A DNA stretch of 16,475 nucleotides, taken from contig JAAMPI010001288.1 of assembly GCA_013054445.1 (NCBI GenBank), positions 1 through 16,475 of the forward strand, given 5' to 3'. The stretch is from Cudoniella acicularis (taxonomy: Eukaryota > Ascomycota > Leotiomycetes > Helotiales > Helotiaceae). The translations under genes and the position numbers were made by a program. Numbering within the stretch: the first letter of the stretch is position 1; the number at the start of each line of letters is the position of its first letter. The notes under the pieces were generated by a model, which worked only from the letters and a program-made list of their open reading frames with translations, ran no database searches and was not told the origin of the DNA. Positions 1-7,536 of the stretch are shown in pieces.

Positions 1-110
1 TACCGTCCCTGCGTAGGTCTCCAAATGTAGAGGGACGGGAGGCCTCTAAAATAGACACTCAAAAACTGATGACTGAAATACTCGAATCTCTAGGAAGGAT
101 GGTTGTTGTT

Positions 111-175
111 CCTCTCTAGGAGAGGGGGAGAGACCTTATATACATGAATATAGTCACGTGCTACGGCACGTGACA
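111..175 (+). repeat. Module A: hairpin, TATA-like box and CACGTGACA
   Basis: A short hairpin (CCTCTC 111-116, GAGAGG 120-125, 3-nt loop) is followed by CCTTATATACA (134-144) and, 33 bases from its start, CACGTGACA (167-175). A second CACGTG lies at 155-160. The same order of parts recurs in direct orientation at 887-945. The module ends about ten bases before the WD40 pseudogene frame becomes recognisable. It could be a diverged terminal repeat or promoter of a mobile element, or a promoter copy duplicated with a gene fragment. The similarity is seen directly; the element type is inference. Confidence 0.35.
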
Positions 176-184
176 CAGAACCCC

Positions 185-727
185 ACTACAATAGTACGGC
201 TCTGGGACGCCGCTACAGGAGTAGCGCTCTAGACGCTCGAGGGCTATTCATCCTATGTCAGATCCGTGGCCTTCTCTCCTAACAGTAAGCAAGTCGTGTC
301 TAGATCGGACGATAGTATAGTACAGCTCTAGGACGCCGCTATAGGAGCAGCGCTCTAGACGCTCGAGGGCTATTCTGATAGGGTCAACTCCGTGGCCTTC
401 TCTCCTAACGGCAAGTAAGTCGTGTCTAGGTCAGACGATAGTACAGTACGGCTCTAGGACGCCGCTATAGGAGCAGCGCTCTAGACGCTCAAGGGCTATT
501 CTAACAGGGTTAGCTCTATGGCCTTCTCTCCTGACGGCAAGCTGCTACTAGCTTTAGGTGTATCAGGTAAATGGGTAGTAGAAGGCAATGCGAATATTCT
601 CTTGCTACCTCTTGATTACCGATCACTAACCTGTATAGCTGTTTGTAATAGAACTCTTGTTTTAGGATACTCGTCAGGGAGAATATCATTTCTTCAGTTT
701 AAACAAGGGCTAAAACTTATAATATAG
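185..727 (+). pseudogene. C-terminal remnant of a WD40-repeat (NACHT/HET-E-like) gene, RIP-inactivated
   Basis: One frame carries three tandem WD40 units with a period of exactly 126 bp (42 codons). The repeated block starts at 199, 325 and 451, with motifs such as RLWDAATG, TLEGYS, VAFSP and SDDSTVRL. The frame then runs through a non-repeat tail (LLLPLDYR, LVLGYSSGRISF) to a stop at 725-727. That tail resembles the C-terminal end of fungal STAND-type WD40 proteins, which act in non-self recognition and programmed cell death. Six in-frame stops break the repeats (230, 329, 356, 416, 455, 482). Each sits where CAG, CAA or TGG is expected, and each fits a CpA to TpA change on one strand. The 5' part, including any NACHT domain, is absent and homology stops near 185. 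The open segment from the ATG at 518 is only the surviving tail, not an independent gene. Confidence 0.85.
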
Positions 728-886
728 AACTAGTATAGTCTATATCAGTAGATATTATATTACAGTCTTAACATAATATGTTATAGCTCTGCAAAGACAC
801 GAGGGCCCTGACGTCACGTGGGGACGTATTTGTAAGAAGGTGCTGTATTATCGAAGAAACTAAGCTAAGGAGAGAAGAAGAGAGGT

Positions 887-945
887 GGCCCTGAAGGGGC
901 CTTATATACAGGAGGTGAGTCTAGCACGGACCAGGACACGTGACA
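887..945 (+). repeat. Module B: second copy of the hairpin/TATA/CACGTGACA arrangement
   Basis: A GC-rich hairpin (GGCCC 887-891, GGGCC 897-901, 5-nt loop) leads into the same CCTTATATACA string (900-910) as module A. CACGTGACA follows at 937-945, 37 bases after the start of that string. The intervening bases have diverged. The WD40 remnant lies between the two modules, which are in direct orientation about 770 bp apart. This would fit a pair of decayed direct terminal repeats, but the shared strings are short. Confidence 0.35.
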
Positions 946-1454
946 AGGGGGGACGCGTCAGGTAAAGGGGACGCGTCAAAGCAGGTCTGTGACATAATAT
1001 CTCTTTTTCTTTTTATCTCTATTTCATAGAGGGTTCTAGGGGAGCTTATACCTTTATAGTAGTTGATGATTGCCACTCGGTTTCTAGTATCTTTTAATAT
1101 CTTTTTGTCATGTGGTATAACCACGTGCCACTATCATGTGCCCTTATTCAGTGCCTTGGCAGGCTTTTACGCCTCCTTACTATACTTAGCCTAAGTTAGT
1201 TCCTTAGTTCTACCTCCCTCAATATACTTGGTACGTAGTACGTGGCATGCGCTTTGTCGCGCAACTGGTGTCGAGCTGCTTCCGAAAACGTATAAGCAAT
1301 GCGAGCAGGTAGGTGTAACGTTCTGTTATCACGTGGTATAGCTATATCACGTGGAAGGGGTTTACTTAGTCTTAGAAGCGTCAAGCAGATCCTGGTAGAA
1401 TGTTATCTTATTTCTAAGAGTATGAGTTGAGCACGAAGCTCTAACATAGGAAAA

Positions 1455-1537
1455 CTATATAGCTATATAGGTGGTTGTGGCTGTTCACGTGTTCACCGGT
1501 TCACTCCCTCGGGCAGCGAACTGGCGAACTAGTGAAC
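1455..1537. repeat. Palindrome and imperfect inverted repeat
   Basis: A perfect 16-bp palindrome of CTATATAG units lies at 1455-1470. Shortly after it come two 20-nt arms, 1483-1502 and 1518-1537, which pair at 16 of 20 positions around a 15-nt loop. Two of the four mismatches are A/G transitions, as expected of a once-better hairpin that later mutated. CACGTG occurs inside the left arm (1486-1491) and again just after the right arm (1544-1549). Confidence 0.5.
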
Positions 1538-2161
1538 TAGGATCACGTGACTCATCATATGACTCGGGGTCGTGACAGTAGGAGACTGTGCAACTAAATT
1601 TGGTAGATTCATACTGACGCGGATCATAGGCTGTACGAAGGACACACGTCAATATCGTTGATTTGATTAAGTAGGGACGAAGTGATAGTGATGAAAAAGT
1701 TCAGAGCTTCTATAATGTGGCAGAGCTACGAGCCTATACCAAGGAGACAGGCAAGATATTTTGCAAAACGTTCGACTAAGAAGGCGGCAATGTTGTCTTG
1801 AGACACTTGCTTCGAAAGATCTTTCGAGAGGGCCTATGAAAAGGTGAACGCTGTCGTCTATATTGTGGACGACATAATGTTGTTACTTCGTCACTATAAG
1901 ATTAACGCTTTTTTCGTACGTTGTCCGTTACATCAATTAGAGCCAGAAGATTAATAATAGTTAGGTAAGCAACTCATTCGAGTAGCTATCGGTAGCATTA
2001 ACCTTAGACGCTGGCGCTGATCTGGCGTTCGCTCGCTGTCAGTCAAGGCTGCGCATAGTGCAGTTTAGCCTTGCGTCAGCCACAGTCCAGAACAGCTACA
2101 AGCTTAGCAGATGATTACACAAGTGAAATTACATCGTAATTAAGTTATTATATAGTAGGGC

Positions 2162-2233
2162 GTGCGGGGTCGTTCCGCACTAACCAAAAATCGTTGGTCG
2201 CTTTGATTAAAGGTACTGGCCCGCATAGCGACC
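2162..2233. repeat. Cluster of short inverted repeats
   Basis: Three short inverted repeats are packed together: GTGCGG/CCGCAC (2162-2167 and 2175-2180), ACCAA/TTGGT (2183-2187 and 2194-2198) and GGTCGC/GCGACC (2196-2201 and 2228-2233). The second and third overlap, so they are alternative pairings. They lie inside the RIP-like tract. They may be the end of a decayed mobile element, but no target-site duplication was found to support this. Confidence 0.3.
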
Positions 2234-2768
2234 TTATATGAATTTGCGTTCCATAGTAGCTATAAGGCTAATAACGATTTCTAGCATAGTAGTTAAGCCT
2301 TAAAGCTCGGGCGAGATCCTTTTATAAGTATCAGGAGTAATAAGAGCTCGATAGTAGAGCTGTAGTAAAGGAACTCTGTTATGCTATAAAGGGGGACTTT
2401 CCGTAAATCAGGTATAAGGGCAACGATACGGACGTAATTTTCTATTAGGAGGGGTTTAAAGTGTTCAGGAGTGGCCACGGAACGCGACTTGTACAAAATT
2501 ATAGGAGATATCGATGTATACACAGAGTTTGAGATACTTAAAGTCAAAGTACCCATCATTTTTCTCGGCACGGTGGGTTTCTCGCCACCTAGGGATGGAC
2601 GTTACCAAAGTTCTATTCGAGATATCGAGTGGTGAATAGCAATAATTGCGGGGACGATGCACATGAAAGTAGACTTTGGCAAAAGCAAGCAATTCACTCG
2701 CGGTCTATGTGGATCCGTTATTCCTGCGAGGCTACGCCTACAGCGCAAACGTGCGGCTCCTCAATCGC

Positions 2769-3376
2769 ATGGCGCCTGCTTTGACCTCCCGCATCGTATT
2801 CGATTTCATCCATTCTCCTCGAGTCAAGACTAACGTGAGTCGTGACAATCTGATCTTGCGATTCGCGGCCATTTGGTATCACGATAATCAGATTTTTGCG
2901 ACGCCTTACGCCTGTATGCTAGCAAAATCCGCCTCCACCCAGCACAATTGCTTAGATTGGCTTAATCTTGAAGTGCAAAGCTATCAACGAGAAAACAAGT
3001 GCCTTCAAGTCCTGGACAAGGTAATAGAAGACGCGAAGACCTTCGGGATCTTGCGATTCGGTGACATCGACCAAGGAGCCAATCTTTGCAGTCTAGAAAG
3101 TCCGTCAGAATCCAAAGTCAACAGGAGTCTATTGTAGAGACCGTACCTCAAAAGAGATGTGTTCACTCCCCATACGTATCTCCAGTTCTTGCCGTCCATC
3201 CTTATTCTTCTGTGGCCAGTTCTTATCATCTTCCCTGTTGCAATATGAGCACACTTCTCCAACACAGTATTAAGACCTTCGACGTACTTCATGATCTCGC
3301 TAGTCTTGATGATGCGCTTTATTTCGTCCACAAGAAGAGAACTGACACACACTGTGGGGATCTCCAGTCAGTCTAG
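2769..3376 (+). CDS. Unrecognised two-exon ORF, possibly truncated at its 5' end
   Basis: The plus strand is open from the RIP-tract boundary (in-frame stop at 2670) with a balanced, protein-like composition; the first in-frame ATG is at 2769. A plausible 71-nt intron (3021-3091, GTAATA to TTTGCAG, in phase) joins 2769-3020 to 3092-3376 and gives about 178 residues. Without splicing the first frame ends at 3137. Visible stretches include [23 protein letters not shown] and, in exon 2, [19 protein letters not shown] see no signal peptide and no family motif I recognise. A sensible-looking frame also exists on the minus strand (3352-3005), without an ATG at its start. Because coding character begins where RIP-like sequence ends, the original 5' part may have been cut off by the neighbouring repeat. 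No clear branch point was seen, so the intron is tentative. Confidence 0.35.
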
Positions 3377-4461
3377 CTCGGGTAGGAAGGTTGATTTGAA
3401 GACATACTCTCTTTGCGGATGAGGGAGTCATTTCGGTAGTTCGAGTTGTTTGCGTAACGCGCAGATGCACTTCTGCCATCTCCTAGTACTCGGAAATCGA
3501 ATTCTATTCGCTGCTATCAGATCATGCGCGGAGAGGGTGAGTTGATGGGAAGCGTACCGAGGAATTCGTGGCCATGGCGACCTTGGTGTCCCGAGCTTAA
3601 GGACTCTCGTTAGCTAAGTTTCTAGATCGCACATGAAGGGCTTACTAGTATCGGATGTAAAAAGGCTCGTTCGACGCTGCCATGTTGATTGTGGAAAGCT
3701 CAAGCTGCCCAAGGTGGGAGGGAGGCTGCAACTTTTGATATTTGGGCGCGAAAGATTGCGGGCGCGCCAAGTAAAAGCGGCATGTAGAAACGGGGCAGCG
3801 CTCACGTGAGTGAAGGGTACAAGTAGGATGGGATGGGAAAGGTCTGAAGGTGCCCAAAAATCCACTGAATTGAAACTCCATACACACCTCCAACATACTT
3901 AACGCTCAGGATTTCACTAATACACCTCCAATATATAGCTTCTCGGGAATCATGTCTACCCGGTCAGGTAACTCAAGTTCTCTGGTTGGCTATAAGTACT
4001 TCAGAACTCAACATACTGGTACGGCCTGGATGTTGCAACACTGTTGAAGCTTTCTAAGACCGCGCTGATTTTCACTTGTCTCCCTCGCTCTCCTTGCAAA
4101 CAAAAAGGCCGGCAATGGCCCGTCCAATATCACGTGCTCTCGTCTCTTCTTCCCCCTTCCACAAGCGAGGTCGGCAAGGCCAACCCATTTTTACCCTTTC
4201 CCGCACGCTGCCAGGTGCTTTTTCCCTCTAAACCTCACCTTCCACATAACCGTCAACGCCCAAGATAAAATGTGGTCCCCCGCTCTCGATTTTCTTTCTT
4301 CCTCCACCCCATTTCACCAAACTCAATTCAATCATAAAAGCATCACTCTTGGACTTCGTCACTATACAAGCTGACCCCAATATCCCGAACCAGTCCCTTG
4401 TAGCCGATATCTTACTAGAGCCTTCGCTGTCTCAGACAGTGATTTGGAGTTTCACTGCACA
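3377..4461. other. Intergenic; pyrimidine-rich promoter-like stretch near 4050-4440
   Basis: I see no supported gene in 3377-4050. Open frames there on the minus strand overlap one another in two frames and show no motif. A near-repeat of 14 bases (ACACCTCCAAYATA) occurs at 3884-3897 and 3922-3935. From about 4050 the plus strand becomes C/T-rich with CCAAT-type and CACGTG (4131-4136) sites and an AATCATAAAAG stretch near 4330. This is typical of fungal promoters and fits transcription rightward into the small ORF at 4462. Confidence 0.4.
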
Positions 4462-4798
4462 ATGCCAACAGGAAGTGATCTCCTAAAGGTTCGGGCAGAA
4501 GCTTGGCGCAAACTGCGGAGCGGTGCGGACTTAGCCTCTGTATCTTGATTTGCCATGAAATAACAATAGGTATTGATGCTGTCCGTTGATGAGATGGTAT
4601 CGCGTTCTGTGTATGGGCAAGAGCAGGCAAGCCTCTGCTTCATCTACTGTTAACCCTCGCTAACTACTTTAGGCACTTCCAGGCATCCACTTTGAGCTTT
4701 TCCTTCTTGTTTTCAGAGAAGAGCCAGTGCTCTTCCTGTCAAATCCATTGTCTAGGTGCACTGCGAGCAAGTGCATTGGGTTCTTACACAAACGATGA
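4462..4798 (+). CDS. Possible small two-exon gene, 67 residues, function unknown
   Basis: An ATG at 4462 follows a pyrimidine-rich upstream region and opens 26 codons (start MPTGSDLLKVRAEAWRK). A GTATCT donor at 4540 and an acceptor at 4672 define a 133-nt intron. The acceptor has a good branch-like GCTAAC a few bases before TACTTTAG. Joining in phase 0 adds 41 codons (ALPGIHFELFLLVF, then a Cys-containing tail) and stops at 4796-4798. The second exon contains one short hydrophobic stretch, so a small membrane protein is conceivable. The N-terminus and the ALPG-plus-hydrophobic pattern faintly recall small accessory subunits of mitochondrial complexes, but I cannot assign a family. A second strong acceptor (TTCTTGTTTTCAG, ending at 4716) suggests other splice forms. 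Confidence 0.3.
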
Positions 4799-5692
4799 GT
4801 CCATTTTCTTTCTTCAAATGTCTTGCGGTATTTTCAGCGGCGAGCGCAATACAGTACTTCTTACCTCGTATCGTGTTAACAAGACGGTTCTAATTTGTCA
4901 ATTATTTTGATCTCAAACTTCATTGCTGGTAATTCGTTACCGATATCCACAAATGAATTTTGTACTTAGTGCTCAATTCGTATGGGAATGCATAATGCAC
5001 CTTTAGGCTCGGGATTATGCTAAGAAGCCTTTACGATGTATATGTCACAAACAAAAAACAAGGCCGTCGGTGCGTATTGCTCAAAACACAGATTTGAATA
5101 GCCTTGGGAATTAAACTTCGTCACTACGCTGTTTCTCAAGGGGAGCAGGTTGCACAAAATGCAATGGCTTTCACCCAGGCACCACTCACTCTCTTCTCCA
5201 CCTCTTTCACTATTTGTCTCTCTATCTCGCTCCCTCATAATCCGAATACCACCTACATTGCAGCCGTGACCCCTAAGACTAAAATAGGCCAAATCAGTGA
5301 TGTCGGCTCGAAAAAATTGTCAGAAAAGGGACGATCGCCAAAGCAGTTGCACCTACTATAGTCCTTGCATAAGTGGTGCTCTGTCCCATCTGCACTTCAC
5401 CCTTTTCGAACCTCGAGATCGGAATGACCAGATGGACACAAACGCGACGTTCGATGTGTCTGCTTAGCTGCGAAAGTGTCTTGGGTATATCTGGTAGTGA
5501 ACTTTAAGTCGCCATCGACGCAAGACAGACGCCCAAGTTTAGTTTCAACATGAGTTCCTCGATCACTTTTGGAAAAGAGGCATTCGACCAAGATTGAGAA
5601 CCCTTGTGTCTATTTTTGTAAATAGACTCTAAAGATACTCAATATGCAGATAAGAAACAAATGAGGTATTAAATGATAGCCTCTGTGTCGTG
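4799..5692. other. Intergenic; no supported gene
   Basis: Several open frames of 64-90 codons occur on both strands, but most begin at TTG or GTG and overlap each other. A minus-strand frame ending at 5397 has balanced composition but no in-frame ATG at its start. None shows a recognisable motif. No tRNA-like cloverleaf or terminator-like element was noticed. Confidence 0.4.
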
Positions 5693-5866
5693 TCATATTT
5701 TCCACCAAACCCCTTTAATATGTGTAGCCATGTATCTCCTATCATCTCCGTCCTCCATATTCCCGGCAATGGTAGCATAATCTACCTCCCCTGTCTCAAA
5801 ATCTTTGAGCCAGACTAGGGCGACCGCCGTCCATCCAGGGCGGACCACGATTCTGAAAGCAGTCAT
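5693..5866 (-). CDS. Unrecognised short ORF, possible gene fragment
   Basis: The minus strand is open from 5956 to the stop at 5693; the first in-frame ATG is at 5866-5864, giving 57 residues. Composition is protein-like, with the stretches FRIVVRPGWTAVALVWLKD and TGEVDYATIAGNM and a Trp-rich end (GVWWKI). No family is recognised and no splice partner was found with confidence. It could be the last exon of a decayed gene whose upstream part is lost, or chance. Confidence 0.22.
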   Translation of the reverse strand: MTAFRIVVRPGWTAVALVWLKDFETGEVDYATIAGNMEDGDDRRYMATHIKGVWWKI

Positions 5867-7120
5867 TAATGTTCTAGCCTTGCTGGTAACCGCAAGGTTC
5901 AGCCTCCCGTTCCGTATGTCCACAATCGAATTGGTACACGTTAATCCAGCACGTGGCTATTTGTTATTGTCAGAGTGTACCTTGATATTTTGGTTCTGTA
6001 ATGAGTATGTAGTCCGTTGGTGCTGATTGTTTATTTGTGTTTATCTTGTCTTGTTCTGACGCTTCTATGTGTAAGTTGTAAAGAATGAAGATGGAAATTC
6101 CTACGATAAGGGGAAGTTACCATCTTATTTTATAGGCTTTGAACTGTAGCTGAGAGTCTGTTGGAGGATTTGAATAAGAGAAAAGACATAGAAAGTGTGG
6201 ACTTCATGATTCAATGAGCCCATGTTTTCGGTAGTTGAGAGGGATGTGAACAAGGAAGGGGATGAAACACTACGAAGGGTATAAAATTTGTGATTAGATG
6301 CCTTTGGATTACTGAGCCAGCGTCGGCTTATTGATAGTAGTATCTAGAATAATATCCTCGCACTTTGTTGAATACTCGAAGAGCTGATATTCTACATACT
6401 GTAATTTAGCGCCTAAGCGAAACCGTGCAGAAACACTTTAAATAATAAAATGACTAACAATAAACACTTTAGTCAAAACAGATAACTTAGAAAAGATTTT
6501 CGTGAGAATTCGCACTTTCAAGCATTTTTCTGTAGCTCAATTGGAATTTGTTAAGCTTTTGAAGTGTTTCCCCCAAAACCTCGGTGTAACTCAGACGATC
6601 AAACTCAAATCCTAGCATATCAGAAAGCTTCCCCTTCAATACAGCTGGTGAATAACTACAGAGCCTCTTATTTACCAAACACATCATCATCGCCAGCTAC
6701 CTCAGCATCACCAACCATCTCACTGTCGCCTGTCGTCAGTTACCCCCCTATCGCTAAGCGCAAAAACTATGAGAGGAACTTCAAAATCATAAAACGACCA
6801 ACAATAAGTACTTTAGTTGGAAGTAGCAGGCAACTAGAAGATTATTATAACACTTTATGCATTTAAGTATTTTATTCTAGCCTGTTTCATAGTCGTGTGA
6901 CTTTTGAAGTGTCGGCCCCCGGTCTCCACCAGCTCTGCCCCGCAAAACCACAGGATTCGAGAAACGGCAGCGCGTAATCATACTTGTCCAAATGAAATAG
7001 ATCTCATCGAAATCTATAGAAGATACTAAAAGGGCTGTTTCACAAAACACATATATAATACGGTTGAGTATTCGTATTTTTAGCTCGGAACACTAGTCCC
7101 GAGTCACTATCCTAGTGTAA
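5867..7120. other. Intergenic; AT-rich, at most ORF fragments
   Basis: Mostly A/T-rich with no supported gene. A 67-codon minus-strand frame (6690-6487) does begin with ATG and looks protein-like (KGKLSDMLGFEF, YTEVLGETLQKL), but it overlaps a Ser/Pro-rich plus-strand frame (6564-6866) that contains no ATG at all. Neither can be preferred. Near 6450-6475 a GACTAA/TTAGTC inverted repeat frames AATAAACACT. Confidence 0.35.
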
Positions 7121-7123
7121 AAG

Positions 7124-7230
7124 TCTCTCCTATTATGAGTGAATCTGCTCCTGTGAAGACTTCCCTTTGTGAGTGTCTGGCATATTGTGAAAGCATCTCC
7201 TACTGTGGTTGTCTCTCCTGCCGTGAAGTG
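7124..7230. repeat. Degenerate short tandem repeat
   Basis: Six diverged units of about 15-21 bases follow one another, with a loose consensus TCTCTCCTNTTGTGAAGTG. Approximate unit starts are 7124, 7144, 7161, 7176, 7195 and 7212. Further isolated copies of the core (TATCTCCTATAG, TATCTCGCACTATG, CATCTCCTCGTATG) occur near 7262, 7292 and 7338. The array lies about 300 bp downstream of the transporter stop codon. It has no coding frame and its role is unknown. Confidence 0.4.
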
Positions 7231-7536
7231 AAGGCCTTTTCTTAGATTTCTCAAGAAAATGTATCTCCTATAGGGTTTTATGACTCGTAAGTATCTCGCA
7301 CTATGTTAGGGCTTTTCCTAAATTTCTCGTGCAGTCACATCTCCTCGTATGGGCATTTCTCTCTGCATAAGACTACAAGTGTTATCTATTCGCTTTCAAA
7401 ACGGTATTAAAAATGTTCAGTTGACCAGACCAGGAGTAAATGTATGCAAGTAGATCTCTGAGCTAAGGTGCGAATAGTTAATCCAGCTCAACCACAACCA
7501 AACATAAATAATCCAAGTGATCTATCTTTAATATAT

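Larger units (their letters stand above)
731..2660. other. RIP-like, TpA-rich decayed repeat compartment without an intact gene
   Basis: No credible coding frame survives. In 2281-2460 I counted by hand about 24 TpA against about 7 CpA plus TpG, while CpG is kept. A coding stretch of equal length at 10201-10380 gives about 5 TpA against about 29 CpA plus TpG. This is the expected outcome of CpA-directed RIP. On the plus strand around 1700-1900 a protein-like frame is visible between stops, with pieces such as TKETGKIFCKTF, NVVLRHLLRKIF and CRLYCGRHN, so a mutated gene or transposon ORF is probably buried here. I cannot identify it. Several inverted repeats also occur (see 1455-1537 and 2162-2233). 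Confidence 0.6.

Noticed and set aside
1196..1384. 62-codon minus-strand ORF in the left compartment
   Set aside because: Lies in RIP-like DNA with short palindromes; no similarity recognised and nothing to distinguish it from chance.
3614..3896. Two overlapping 83-codon minus-strand ORFs
   Set aside because: Open in two frames at once over C/T-rich DNA, no motif, a common artefact of composition.
6564..6866. 100-codon Ser/Pro-rich plus-strand ORF
   Set aside because: It begins at GTG and contains no ATG; low-complexity content can arise by chance.
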